From: Ktedonobacter robiniae
GTDB taxonomy: Bacteria; Chloroflexota; Ktedonobacteria; Ktedonobacterales; Ktedonobacteraceae
Direction of reading: 5' to 3'
Length of the DNA stretch: 64,000 nt
Assembly (NCBI RefSeq): GCF_016587375.1
Contig: NZ_BNJG01000002.1
Coordinates: 1,116,001-1,180,000 of the forward strand
Numbering within the stretch: the first letter of the stretch is position 1; every line of letters begins with the position of its first letter. Both the position numbers and the translations under genes were made by a program. Below the pieces are notes generated by a model that searched no databases, was not told where the DNA came from, and saw nothing but the letters and a program-made list of their open reading frames with translations. Shown here one piece after another: positions 42,709 to 51,451 of the stretch.

Positions 42709-43743
42709 ATGAACTGGTTGGATCTTAACGCAGAGGCTGTAAGCACCGGGCTGGGGCTGGGCGAAGAGTTCGCGCCCTGGCTGGCGGAGTTGGAGCGTAT
42801 TGGGGCGCCTACGCTGCCCGCAAGTTTACCTGATGAGCATGAGATTGATGAGCTATTCGCGCGCCTGTGCATCACGCCGGAGGCTGGGGAGGAGCTGCGC
42901 GCCAACTGGCCCTCGCCCGAGCGCAATCCAGAGTTGTGGTGGCTGCTGCAACACTGTCATAGGCAGCTGGTAACGCTCATGGGGAGATCGGATATCTCCC
43001 TTTATGGTCAGTGGCACCGCCTCCCATCTCACCTGGGAGCCTTGGGCAGGCTCTTCTTTATCTATGTCTACCTGGCAACTGTGCCTGCTGTGCGCCAATG
43101 GCACCAGGAGCGGGACATTGAGGACGCGGTCTCCTGGGCGACCCTTGCCGATCTAGGTGAACATATCGCCATCCACCGGCGTGTATATGGTAACGCGGGC
43201 CTATACAGCCACATATGGCTGACGCTACACTTTCGCGGGATCATCTACCGGTTGGGCCGCCTCCAGTTTGAGCTGTGGCGCTTCTCTCCCAAATGGCCAA
43301 TCTATGATGAGGCGAACAGCGATAGTCTGCCCGAACCCAAGCCCTTCCCTGAGGCGCCCGCGCTCTCCATCCATATTCCCGAATCAGGAGGATCAATAGA
43401 CCCGGCAGCCTGCGACGCCTCGCTCGCCTGGGCCCGCGAGTTCTTCGCCCGCCACTTCCCCGAGAAACAATATCTCTTTGCGCGCTGTAACTCATGGCTG
43501 CTTGATCCCCAACTTGCGGACTATCTCCCACCCACGGCCAACATCGTGCGCTTCCAGCGACACTTCCACCTTGTTACCGGCGGCGAAATCGGCGATGAGG
43601 ACGTGATCTGGTTCGTCTTCAGACAAGATGGGACGCCGTCTGTCGATCAATTACCGACGCGCACAACGCTGGAGAAAGCCGTCGTCGAGCATCTACAGGC
43701 TGGCAAGCACTGGGAGATGCGCTCCGGGTGGGCGACTCTTTAA
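42709..43743 (+). CDS. GNAT-like acyltransferase-domain protein (NAT_N/GNAT_C)
   Basis: A 344-residue protein of the two-domain acyltransferase-like family. The N-terminal helical domain includes LWWLLQHCHRQLVTLMG and the central LATVPAVRQWHQERDI...SWATLADLGEHIAIHRRVYG. The C-terminal GNAT-like part begins LSIHIPESGGSIDPAACDAS and includes FARCNSWLLDPQLADYLPP. Members are widespread in actinobacteria and Ktedonobacteria and are of unknown substrate. The ATG follows AGAAGGAG. It is divergent from the phosphotransferase. Confidence 0.75.
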   Translation: MNWLDLNAEAVSTGLGLGEEFAPWLAELERIGAPTLPASLPDEHEIDELFARLCITPEAGEELRANWPSPERNPELWWLLQHCHRQLVTLMGRSDISLYGQWHRLPSHLGALGRLFFIYVYLATVPAVRQWHQERDIEDAVSWATLADLGEHIAIHRRVYGNAGLYSHIWLTLHFRGIIYRLGRLQFELWRFSPKWPIYDEANSDSLPEPKPFPEAPALSIHIPESGGSIDPAACDASLAWAREFFARHFPEKQYLFARCNSWLLDPQLADYLPPTANIVRFQRHFHLVTGGEIGDEDVIWFVFRQDGTPSVDQLPTRTTLEKAVVEHLQAGKHWEMRSGWATL

Positions 43744-43779
43744 GGAGAAGTCTCGTGCTCTCGACCGACGCTGCATAAG

Positions 43780-43910
43780 CACGCGTCTACATATTACATA
43801 TGCCGTTACCGTTCTAGGGTCGCGTGTAAATGATATGACACGCGACCACGTAAAACGCGCGCGAACGTCATATGTAGGCGCGTAATTTATTAGCGCCGAG
43901 GCTTGTCCTA
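43780..43910. repeat. Degenerate inverted-repeat region
   Basis: CGCGTCTACATAT near 43783 is inverted as ATATGTAGGCGCG near 43870, and GTCGCGTGT pairs with ACACGCGAC inside. The right side (TAGGCGCGTAATTTATTAGC) resembles the MITE end CATAGGCGCCCGATTTATCG, so this may be a decayed copy. It fills the gap before the DUF6585-like gene. Confidence 0.4.
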
Positions 43911-44016
43911 CACTGTTTGAGTTTCGCATAGGATCTGCGTCTACTAGAAAGTAATAGAAAGAAAAGGCGTGCAAGCATATACCTATCCTGCCCTTTTCTG
44001 TGCAGATGAGGAAAGA

Positions 44017-44784
44017 ATGAAACCTACACCATTAGATTCACGCTTCTATGAGTCTCAAGGGCTGGCAGAGACCTATCAACTAGGGGAACTACATAAAGAA
44101 TTCACGCCCAATATCTGGGTGTATATATTCATTTGGAGCTCGTTTCCTATTGTAATGCTGTTTATAAACTTTTATCTCCATCCTATCAACGATGCTTCAT
44201 TCGCCACCATATGGCTTCCTATCTGTGGCCTGGTCATCCTGGGCTGCCTTACGGTCATAATTGTCCTCTATAGAGGGCGCAACAGGCGCATATATATCTA
44301 TGAGCACGGGCTGCTTGCGGTGCGTACCAATGGCGTCGAGGCCGTTCGTTGGGAGGAGATAGCCATTGTCTGGCATAAGGTGACGCGGAACAAAAATAGT
44401 ATTACGCACTCCTACACTCTTCAGCGGAAAGATGGCAGCGAGTTTAAGCTTGGTTTCTTCTTCCGCACAAATCAAAAACTGGGAAGCATGATCGAGGAGG
44501 AGACCGCGCGCCTGCTCTTTCCGCAAGCGCGGGCCTCCTATCAGCAGGGGCAACCACTTTACTTTGGGCCATTGACCCTCGATCTATCTGGCCTTACCTA
44601 CAACACGAAGTTTCTGCCCTGGAACGAGGTCGAGGAGATACAATTCGGGAGGACGGTCATAGTGGTGAAAAAGCAGGGGAAGATCTTTAATTGGGCCAGC
44701 ATATCCTATGGGGATATTCCCAACCAGCGCGTATTACAACAGCTCTCCACCAGTGTTTTGTACCGATCATATGAGGGAGCGTGA
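44017..44784 (+). CDS. DUF6585-like membrane protein, paralogue 2
   Basis: A protein of about 255 residues with two helices (VYIFIWSSFPIVMLFINFYL, IWLPICGLVILGCLTVIIVL) followed by RIYIYEHGLLAVRTNGVEAVRWEEIAIVWH. It has the same architecture as the protein at 28953-29762. The second half (TLDLSGLTYNTKFLPWNEVEEIQF) repeats the bent-strand motif, suggesting two PH-like halves. ATG 44017 is supported by GATGAGGAAAG; the frame is open from GTG 43969. Confidence 0.7.
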   Translation: MKPTPLDSRFYESQGLAETYQLGELHKEFTPNIWVYIFIWSSFPIVMLFINFYLHPINDASFATIWLPICGLVILGCLTVIIVLYRGRNRRIYIYEHGLLAVRTNGVEAVRWEEIAIVWHKVTRNKNSITHSYTLQRKDGSEFKLGFFFRTNQKLGSMIEEETARLLFPQARASYQQGQPLYFGPLTLDLSGLTYNTKFLPWNEVEEIQFGRTVIVVKKQGKIFNWASISYGDIPNQRVLQQLSTSVLYRSYEGA

Positions 44785-44817
44785 ACATCCTCTGCCGCAC
44801 GCTTCCTCATACATAGC

Positions 44818-45783
44818 TTACTCGATGACGCGGAGGACTATTTTGCCGCGCACATGGCCCGCCTCGGCGATCTCGTGTGCCTTGCGCGCCTCCGCGAGCG
44901 GCAGAATCGTCTCGAAGGCGACACACACGCGTCCCTCACCAACCAGCCTGGCGATTTCGGCTAGCTGGCCCACATTGACCTGTACTCGCTTGCCCTTGAC
45001 GAGCGCGCCAGCCTCGGCGACCCGCTCGGGCGTGTAGTAGTTGAAGTTCACCGGGATCAGCGTGCCACCGCGCCTGAGCGTAGCGAGCAGCCTGTCGCTG
45101 TTCGCGCCTCCTACCATATCGATGAGCAGGTCGACATCGCGCGCCGCCTGTTCTACAGGTGTAGTTGTGTAGTCGATGAATTGATCGACGCCCAGGTCGC
45201 GCAGGAAGTCGGCGTGACGGCCTGACGCTACTCCGATGACCCGCGCTCCCCTGACCTTTGCCAGTTGGACCGCGAAGTGACCGACGCCGCCCGCCGCGCC
45301 GTTGATCAGGACCGTTTGCCCGGCTTGTAGATTTGCCTGGTCAAAGAGTTCCTGCCAGGCTGTCAATCCAGCCATCGGGATTGCCGCCGCCTGGAGATGA
45401 TCGATGGTCGCTGGCTTGCGGGCCAGTTGCGTCACGGGGGCCGTGGTATACTCGGCGTAGGTCGAGGCCCGTTCGGGGAAGCGGATCATGCCGAAGACGG
45501 CGTCGCCCTCGCGGAACTCGCTCACGCCCGGTCCCACCGCCTCGACAATGCCAGAGGCATCGAAACCCGGAATACTCGGACGGGCGACGCGAGGCCGGAA
45601 CTTCTCCGGAATGTCGGGAAAGCCCCTCTGCCCGCGCCAGTCAGCGGGATTAATGCTCGCGACATGAATGCGCAGCAGGACCTCGCCCGGTCCCGCCGTA
45701 GGACGTGGCACGTCCTCATACACTAAGACTTCAGGCCCTCCTTCCTTATATATGCGTATGGCCTTCATAGTTTCAGCGTTCAT
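44818..45783 (-). CDS. NADP-dependent quinone oxidoreductase (zinc-free MDR)
   Basis: A protein of about 321 residues of the medium-chain dehydrogenase/reductase superfamily. The N-terminal GroES-like part includes GPGEVLLRIHVASINPADWRG, and the cofactor motif is VLINGAAGGVGHFAVQLAKVRGARVIG. No zinc-binding Cys/His set is present, so it is quinone-oxidoreductase-like. AAGGAGGAG sets the start at ATG 45783. It is divergent from a TetR regulator whose operator-like palindrome lies between them. Confidence 0.87.
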   Translation of the reverse strand: MNAETMKAIRIYKEGGPEVLVYEDVPRPTAGPGEVLLRIHVASINPADWRGQRGFPDIPEKFRPRVARPSIPGFDASGIVEAVGPGVSEFREGDAVFGMIRFPERASTYAEYTTAPVTQLARKPATIDHLQAAAIPMAGLTAWQELFDQANLQAGQTVLINGAAGGVGHFAVQLAKVRGARVIGVASGRHADFLRDLGVDQFIDYTTTPVEQAARDVDLLIDMVGGANSDRLLATLRRGGTLIPVNFNYYTPERVAEAGALVKGKRVQVNVGQLAEIARLVGEGRVCVAFETILPLAEARKAHEIAEAGHVRGKIVLRVIE

Positions 45784-45834
45784 ATCTCCTCCTTGTATGC
45801 TTGTTAAGATTATCTTTTGTCCAATCGCTGCTGC

Positions 45835-45899
45835 TTGACTTCTCAACTGCTGCCTTTCATACTAGGGGGAAGAGAGCGCGCGATCAATAAGCAATCGCG
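45835..45899 (+). promoter_or_regulatory. TetR-gene promoter and candidate operator
   Basis: TTGACT (45835-45840) and CATACT (45858-45863) are 17 bases apart, facing the TetR gene. Just downstream, CGCGAT (45879-45884) and ATCGCG (45894-45899) form an inverted repeat at the expected start of transcription. It is a plausible autorepression site that could also affect the divergent oxidoreductase. Confidence 0.5.
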
Positions 45900-45976
45900 G
45901 ATGTGTGTTGGAAAGTGAACAAAAGAGTCAATCTGTCGGGTCGCTACCCAGCAGTAAAGGAACAGGAGCAAGCGTC

Positions 45977-46570
45977 ATGACGACCCCTACGAAGCGCATG
46001 GACCGGAGCGTCCAGCGAACGCGCCAGTTGTTGCGGCAGGCATCCATTGATGTGATGAAAGAGAAGGGCTTCAGTGCCACGAGCATTCGGGATATTGCCG
46101 AGCGTGCCAACGTCAATCGAGGAACCTTTTACGCGCACTTCGCGGACAAGTACGACTTGCTGGAGGCGCTGCTCCGCGAGGAGGTTCAGCATCTCATACT
46201 AGACGGACTTCCCCCCTTGTCGCGCTGGGACAAGGACACGTTGTGCTTGCTCATTCAGACTGTGCTAGAGGGATTCGAGAAGCTGCTTCACGCTTGCTAT
46301 CCATCGCCAGTCAGGGACGCCTTGCTCGAAAGGGTTATACAGGAGGAACTGGCAGCCCTCCTCCTGGCGTGGTTGAAACAGGCGAGGCAAGGGACGACGC
46401 ACAGGCAAGTATCGCTGGAAACGACCGCGCAGGTCGCGAGCTGGGCTATCTTCGGCGCGGCGGTCCAGTGGAGCCGGGGAACGACCACAAAGACCTCAGA
46501 GCAAACGGCCCAGGATGTCTTGCTCATCATCACGGAGGGGATGGCTCCTGGCATGTTACGCGCCAGGTGA
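45977..46570 (+). CDS. TetR-family transcriptional regulator
   Basis: A protein of about 197 residues. The helix-turn-helix is MKEKGFSATSIRDIAERANVNRGTFYAHFADKYDLLEALL, a textbook TetR_N domain. The C-terminal ligand domain is helical (QTVLEGFEKLLHACYP..., VASWAIFGAAVQWSRG), like the TetR_C domains of multidrug-type regulators. ATG 45977 is selected with AGGAGC upstream. The likely target is the divergent quinone oxidoreductase gene and itself. Confidence 0.88.
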   Translation: MTTPTKRMDRSVQRTRQLLRQASIDVMKEKGFSATSIRDIAERANVNRGTFYAHFADKYDLLEALLREEVQHLILDGLPPLSRWDKDTLCLLIQTVLEGFEKLLHACYPSPVRDALLERVIQEELAALLLAWLKQARQGTTHRQVSLETTAQVASWAIFGAAVQWSRGTTTKTSEQTAQDVLLIITEGMAPGMLRAR

Positions 46571-46600
46571 GATCAAGTGTAGAGAACGAGTCACAGGTTG

Positions 46601-46685
46601 CGCTGCTAATGCAGTTTTAATAATTAATCCGCTAACGTTGAGCGTGTCCATTAGCGGATTAATTATTAAAACTGCATTAGCAGCG
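46601..46685. terminator. Perfect 35-bp hairpin between convergent genes
   Basis: Arms 46601-46635 and 46651-46685 are exact inverted repeats around a 15-base loop, AT-rich in the middle. It sits between the TetR gene and the oppositely oriented DUF998 gene. The distal arm ends in GCAGCGTCGTGCCATA, which is also seen near 4345. Confidence 0.75.
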
Positions 46686-46704
46686 TCGTGCCATAGAAGA
46701 GAAT

Positions 46705-47433
46705 CTAATCTCGGCGGAACGCTCCAAAGCCAGTGCCAGTCCAGAGGCGAATGAAGAAGATGATACCCCAGATGGTGGCGGCGGCTGTAGACAGGCGTTC
46801 AAAGAGGCCAGCGATCTCACTATGCTGTCCATTGAGTATCCCGAATGTGGTGATAAAGACAATCGTTAAGATTCCTGTGATTACTGACCATGTGGCCCAG
46901 CCACGCCATTCGGGTTCCCGGGTAAAGCGCCGGGCAAGGACGAAGAAACCTGAAGCGATGGATATAAGAGAGATGAAGGCAAAGATGACATGTAGCGTCC
47001 CGTGAAGCGTGGGAGGCACGAGGACCGCGCCCTTGGGATAGCCAAACGCCGGGTCCTGTGAGAAGATGCCATCTGCGATCAGGGCCACGCCCTGCAAGGC
47101 GCGAAAAATCGGATACCAGGTCGCTCCCACACCGCCTTTGAGGAATACGCGCCAGCCGATAGCAGTCAGGATGGCGCTCAAGCCGAAGACGATAAAATTG
47201 ACTTGCTGAACCCAGCCGCCAGGCCCCAGGCTCAGCGAGCTGATCGACTGCTGTAAGGCGTTGTAATCGGGACGTGTGGCCCCCTCAATCAGGTAGGTGA
47301 TCGCGAAAAGCAATGATCCCAGCGTTCCGCAGGTAAGCCACACTAGTAAAGGCGTAGGAACTGGTCTGTTAAGCTGAGATGTTGCCTCAGAATGGCTCGC
47401 TTGCTTTTCTCCATACTCGAAAGTCTCTTCCAT
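46705..47433 (-). CDS. DUF998-family membrane protein
   Basis: A 242-residue protein with six predicted helices. It has the DUF998 pattern: LLVWLTCGTLGSLLFAITYLIEGATRPDYNALQQSISSLSLGPGGWVQ at the start, FSQDPAFGYP and HGTLHVIFAFISLI in the middle. Proteins of this family are of unknown function and often lie near stress or resistance genes. GAAAGGA precedes the ATG. Confidence 0.82.
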   Translation of the reverse strand: MEETFEYGEKQASHSEATSQLNRPVPTPLLVWLTCGTLGSLLFAITYLIEGATRPDYNALQQSISSLSLGPGGWVQQVNFIVFGLSAILTAIGWRVFLKGGVGATWYPIFRALQGVALIADGIFSQDPAFGYPKGAVLVPPTLHGTLHVIFAFISLISIASGFFVLARRFTREPEWRGWATWSVITGILTIVFITTFGILNGQHSEIAGLFERLSTAAATIWGIIFFIRLWTGTGFGAFRRD

Positions 47434-47509
47434 TGTTAGAATCCTTTCTTTATTGTTCTTAAATTATCTGCCAACATATACAAGTTGTTTCTGCCGCCTA
47501 CGGCGGCAA

Positions 47510-47570
47510 GGCAGAAAAGAATGTGGGGACACCCCACACCCCGGCAGGAGGGTCTCCTCCTGCACCTCCC
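47510..47570. repeat. Multi-hairpin intergenic block
   Basis: GCCGCC/GGCGGC, GTGGGG/CCCCAC and GCAGGAGGG/CCTCCTGC hairpins follow one another upstream of the DUF998 gene, similar to the block at 22275-22365. No gene is present between 47434 and 47790 besides a 9-bp hairpin AGGGTTGAG/CTCAACCCT at 47664-47698. Confidence 0.45.
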
Positions 47571-47790
47571 CTCAATTTTGTAAATCCATTACTCAGGTTT
47601 GTTGTTTCTGCTGGTAAGTGTAGAAGAAAACAGGCAAATCTCCATCCGCGCCAGGGATGACTTAGGGTTGAGGTTTGCGCGTGGATAATCTCAACCCTGG
47701 GGTGGATGTTAATGCGGATGAGATACTCTACAATGCGATACAATAGAGAAAGGCGTTTCTATCGCTTCAATAGGAGGTGTTTACTAGATC

Positions 47791-48012
47791 TTGACGAAGT
47801 GTATAAAAGTGCATTACACTTCATGGAGATACTCAATCTCGGACGTTGCCAAACACGTTCGCGTGAGCGTGAAAACGTTGCAGCATTGGGATGGGGAAGG
47901 CAAAAGACTCGTGAAGCGAACCGCCTCCGGGCGACGGTACTCTTCCGAAGCAGACCTTGCTGCAACGTGTATGGATGGCGTTCTTATCGCAAAGCGTGAG
48001 AGAAAGCACTGA
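47791..48012 (+). pseudogene. IS607-type TnpA remnant: MerR-like helix-turn-helix only
   Basis: A 73-codon frame whose core YSISDVAKHVRVSVKTLQHW, then DGEGKRLVKRTASGRRYSSE, is the N-terminal MerR-like helix-turn-helix of IS607 serine resolvases. The resolvase catalytic domain that should follow is missing; after EADL it runs into a short unrelated tail and stops three bases before tnpB. It may be a deletion derivative, or a retained small DNA-binding protein that regulates tnpB. Confidence 0.72.
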
Positions 48013-48015
48013 AGG

Positions 48016-49308
48016 ATGAAAACCGCGCACAAGATCCGGATGAACCCGACACCGGAACAGATTGAGTATCTCAAGCGAGCGTGTGGCACAAAGCGCTTCA
48101 TTTACAATTGGGGACGGGAACAGTGGGAAAAGCAGTATCAGGCGTACAAGCTGGAGCAAGACGCTGTTCCCGAAGGGGAGCGCGTGCTCAACCCACCCAA
48201 CGCCCTGGCTCTGAAAAAACAGTTCCATGCCCTGCGAGAAACAGCGTATCCCTGGACGTATGACGTGACCAAGTGTGTGGTGGAGGGAGCCTTTGATGAT
48301 TTGGGAAAAGCCTACAGGAACTTCTTTGCCGGACGGGCCAACTATCCTCAGTACAAGAAAAAGGGCAAGTCCCACGAATCGTTTTATCTGTCCAATGACA
48401 AAGTGACCCTCGGCAGTCATTGGATCGCCATTGCAGGCTTGGGCCGCTTCATCCTCGACCAACGCGAGGTCAAGAAGGATCGAGGAAAGCTCAGACGGAA
48501 ACTGGGAACGGTCAACCTGGCAGAAAAGCTGCGCTTTGTCACGCAGGGGAACGCCTCCGTCCCAACGAAGAAGCGCACGCGACGCAAACACGTCCTGTGT
48601 GATGAGACCAAGATTCTAGGGGCCACCGTGTCATGCGAAGCGGGGCACTGGTACGTGAGCATCCAGGTCGAGGTTACCCGTGAGCGACCTCCCACGCCCG
48701 AACCGGTGGTGGGAGTGGATGTGGGCGTGAAGCAGGCTGCTGTGGTTTCGGATGGACGCAGGCTTGAGAACCAAAAGCCGTTGGCACACCATCTCAAGAA
48801 GCTCGGCAAGCTGCAACGAACGCTCAGCCGCAAACAGAAAACCCACGATCCAGAAACCAAGAGAACGGTCTTCAGCCGGAACTATCAGAAGCAGCGGTTG
48901 AAGGTGGCGCGGAAATACCAGCAGATCGCTCACATCCGCCGGGATATCCAGCACAAGTTCACGACCGAACTCGCTCGAACGTGCAGAGCCATTGGCATTG
49001 AAGACCTCAATATCCTGGGAATGATGGCCAATCGGAAGCTCTCCCGCGCCGTTGCGGATGCGGCGATGGGACAACTCCTGCAGTTCTTGAAAACCAAGGT
49101 GGCGGCTTCTGGCGGAAACCTCTTCATGGCCTCTCGCTGGTTCCCCTCCACCAAACGTTGTTCGGGGTGCGGCCACGTCAAAAAACGCATGCCTCTCAAG
49201 CATCGAACGTATCAGTGTCAGATGTGTGGGCTGGTCATCGACCGAGACCTGAACGCGGCCTTGGTGCGCCGCTTCGGTACATATCAAATTTCTCCCAGAG
49301 GGAGATGA
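48016..49308 (+). CDS. tnpB: TnpB RNA-guided endonuclease (IS607/IS605-type)
   Basis: A 430-residue TnpB. The N-terminal helix-turn-helix region (RMNPTPEQIEYLKRACGTKRF) and WED/REC-like part lead to the RuvC nuclease. Catalytic Asp lies in GVDVGVKQAAVVSDG (residue about 236), Glu in IGIEDLNILGM (about 335) and Asp in IDRDLNAALVR (about 414). A zinc ribbon (CSGCG...CQMCG) sits before the last Asp. All three acidic residues are intact, so it could cleave DNA with a guide RNA made from its own 3' end. Four bases separate it from the truncated helix-turn-helix gene. Confidence 0.92.
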   Translation: MKTAHKIRMNPTPEQIEYLKRACGTKRFIYNWGREQWEKQYQAYKLEQDAVPEGERVLNPPNALALKKQFHALRETAYPWTYDVTKCVVEGAFDDLGKAYRNFFAGRANYPQYKKKGKSHESFYLSNDKVTLGSHWIAIAGLGRFILDQREVKKDRGKLRRKLGTVNLAEKLRFVTQGNASVPTKKRTRRKHVLCDETKILGATVSCEAGHWYVSIQVEVTRERPPTPEPVVGVDVGVKQAAVVSDGRRLENQKPLAHHLKKLGKLQRTLSRKQKTHDPETKRTVFSRNYQKQRLKVARKYQQIAHIRRDIQHKFTTELARTCRAIGIEDLNILGMMANRKLSRAVADAAMGQLLQFLKTKVAASGGNLFMASRWFPSTKRCSGCGHVKKRMPLKHRTYQCQMCGLVIDRDLNAALVRRFGTYQISPRGR

Positions 49309-49329
49309 GGTTGAGAGTAAGAACCTCAA
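49291..49329 (+). ncRNA. Candidate omegaRNA 3' scaffold of TnpB
   Basis: TCTCCC-AGA-GGGAGA (49291-49305) and GAGGTT...AACCTC (49307-49327) fold at the tnpB stop codon. The element then ends ..CCTCAA. TnpB guide RNAs overlap the gene's 3' end and finish at the element's right border, so a guide would begin near 49330. The exact border is inferred. Confidence 0.5.
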
Positions 49330-49649
49330 GGGCGCCCAACTTACCTGGCGTGGAAACACAAAGGGAAAATTAGCATGTCGGGAACGCGGTTAAACAGGAA
49401 GGTATGTACTGTGATGCACCGCAAGTCCTGTACGCATGGTGAAACCTGAATTGGCTGAACCCTAGTCTCCAGTGGTCTAAGCGTTGGCTCATCGCAACAT
49501 ACCTGTGGCGATGTCATCGGAATACGCACTTATTGATGGCGAGTGCGGAAGACTCTCTCCGATGAACGACCAGCAATGAGCTGGTTCAAGGAAACGAACG
49601 GGGCACCTACACGTACTCAACGTTTGATATGCGCAAATGCGGGATCGTC

Positions 49650-49898
49650 TACGGGTGCGAGCCTATGACGACGGAGCTTTCATAGTACTCAAATGATCAA
49701 GGTAATGCTTGATACAAGGGGAAGGGAAGCAGGGAGTATTGTTCGTGAACGGAGCGGTGCGCGAGATGCGCAACGCCTACCTCCACGAAGCGACAAGAAA
49801 CTGGAGAGCCGGGTGCATCGAAAGGGTGCAAGCCCAGGTTCGGAGAGGGACGGACAGAAAAGGTCTGGAAACAGAACCTCGCTGGCCGTCTACTCTAC
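49650..49898 (+). ncRNA. Group II intron-like RNA (3' domains), no reverse transcriptase
   Basis: ACGGAGCTTTCATAGTACTC (49671-49690) and GGGGAAGGGAAGCAGG near 49718-49733 match conserved sequence just before the intron ORF. A domain V-like hairpin lies at 49806-49841: GAGCC pairs with GGTTC and a GAAA tetraloop caps it. A domain VI-like stem (GACGGAC...GGCCGTC) precedes CTACTCTAC, a typical 3' end. Only about 70 bases separate domains III and V, so the reverse transcriptase is missing. The 5' end is not defined; domain I probably covers 49330-49650. The region to 50134 has no protein gene. Confidence 0.6.
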
Positions 49899-50134
49899 AA
49901 TCTGGAATGGTTTGCGCGAGAGATGCTTCGCCAACTTCTTGCCTAAAGTTGGCCGTCCTGGGTAGTGGCTACGACCGGACGGAAAAGTGCCTGTGGAGCT
50001 GGTGTGAGACCGAAACGGGAGGGCTGATTCAAAGGTTCCCGTGCCATGGCAGTCGGCGAGGAAGCAGGAACAACTGACCGCTTGGAGGTATCTTTGGGTA
50101 CATTCGAGTATGAGAAAGGTAGCAGAAGGCGGCT

Positions 50135-51451
50135 ATGAACCTGTTACCGGAAAGTGCAATATTTGAGGTCATATCCGGAGAAGAACGGCCAGCCTGGCGC
50201 TGGCGCTGGTGGCGCGCTGTCCAGTTGGGACCAGGCGTCCCTTTTGCCTTTGGGCGAGGTATAGCGCTAACCTCGGATATGATCCTTGTAAGTGTTCTGG
50301 TCGTTATTGGCCTCAGCACGCACGCGTCCGCCGCAACAGTTATACTGATGGAACTGCTCTTCGCGGGCATTCTCGCGCTGATGCTTGTTACAAGGCTGCT
50401 TAAGCACAGTCTGCTAGTCGTCTGTGCCTACCTGACCGTGCTTGGTCTGGGCAGTATCTTGAATCTCGCCTTTCCGGGCGCCTGGGGGAATGTAGGCTTC
50501 TACTCGCTCTGCGTGATCACCTGCTTCCGCCTGCCGCGTCGCTGGTCCCTGCCCCTGGTGAGCCTATGCATTCTGGCGTTCGCCTTCACCAATGGGATGC
50601 TGAGCTTTCTCCCCCTACCACAGCCAGCCTATGCAGGCGTCTCCGTCTTTAATCTCATCCTCCTGGGGGCACTATGCTGGTTTGGCTTAAATTTGCGTGC
50701 GCAATACCGGCTCGTCGTACGCCTGCACGAGGTTCAGAGGCAGCTACAGGAGCAGATGGCACGCAATGCGGAGCTGGCGGCCGAGCATGAGCGGACGCGA
50801 ATCGCACGCGACATTCATGATGTCCTCTCGCACTCCCTGGCAGTGCTCTCAATCCAGCTCCAGGCGGCTCGGCACCTGCTCACACATAATCCCGAGCGCC
50901 TGGCGAGCAAGCTAGATGATATGGCGGCGCTCCTACGCGAGAGCATCACCGAGAGTCGCCAGGTGGTTGGCCTGCTCAGAGTACAGCCAGCGGCACATGC
51001 CAGGAGCGAGAACCTGGGCGAAAGCCTCTCCCTGCTCGCCAGCACCTTTAATGAGCGTACCGGCATTCATTGCCACTTCAGCGAAAGTGGCGCGCCCCAG
51101 CAGGTAAGTGCCCAGCAGTGGGAGACGCTGCACCAGGCCCTGCGCGAGATGCTGACCAATGCCCATCGCCATGGTACAGCCGAGGCCGCCGAGATCACCC
51201 TCCGCTGGCAAGATACCAATCTTAGCCTGGCGGTACACGATAATGGACAAGGAAGCGCTCAAACAGCTCAAGGGACTGAGAGTATTAATGTAGGTGGACA
51301 TCATGGAATCGAGGGCATGCGCGAGCGGGCCATGGCTCTGGACGGCGAGGTCATAGCCGGACCAGCAGTCGAAGGTGGCTTCACAGTCACGCTGCACCTA
51401 CCACTACAACCGCCTGTTGCAAACACTATGCAGAAAGAGAGAACAGCGTGA
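50135..51451 (+). CDS. Sensor histidine kinase, NarL-type (HisKA_3)
   Basis: A 438-residue protein. Six or so N-terminal helices (residues about 45-190) form a membrane sensor. The dimerisation helix carries the phospho-acceptor His in RTRIARDIHDVLSHSLAVLS near residue 229. The ATPase domain shows LREMLTNAHRHG (N box), VHDNGQG (G1) and GIEGMRERAMALDGEV (G2). It should phosphorylate the response regulator encoded directly downstream, whose GTG start overlaps this stop codon. The signal is unknown. Confidence 0.92.
   Translation: MNLLPESAIFEVISGEERPAWRWRWWRAVQLGPGVPFAFGRGIALTSDMILVSVLVVIGLSTHASAATVILMELLFAGILALMLVTRLLKHSLLVVCAYLTVLGLGSILNLAFPGAWGNVGFYSLCVITCFRLPRRWSLPLVSLCILAFAFTNGMLSFLPLPQPAYAGVSVFNLILLGALCWFGLNLRAQYRLVVRLHEVQRQLQEQMARNAELAAEHERTRIARDIHDVLSHSLAVLSIQLQAARHLLTHNPERLASKLDDMAALLRESITESRQVVGLLRVQPAAHARSENLGESLSLLASTFNERTGIHCHFSESGAPQQVSAQQWETLHQALREMLTNAHRHGTAEAAEITLRWQDTNLSLAVHDNGQGSAQTAQGTESINVGGHHGIEGMRERAMALDGEVIAGPAVEGGFTVTLHLPLQPPVANTMQKERTA

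Noticed and set aside
49656..49660. GTGCG as the 5' end of the group II intron
   Set aside because: It lies only about 15 bases before the conserved block near the end of domain I, leaving no room for domain I. The true 5' end must be further upstream.
47724..49901. Direct repeat TACTCTACAAT at 47724-47734 and 49891-49901 flanking the tnpB region
   Set aside because: An 11-base match within about 2 kb is expected by chance about as often as not, and neither copy adjoins a clear element border.
49709..50077. A 122-codon frame across the group II intron-like region
   Set aside because: It crosses the domain V and VI hairpins and the predicted intron end; its composition (many Arg, Trp, Cys) is not protein-like.
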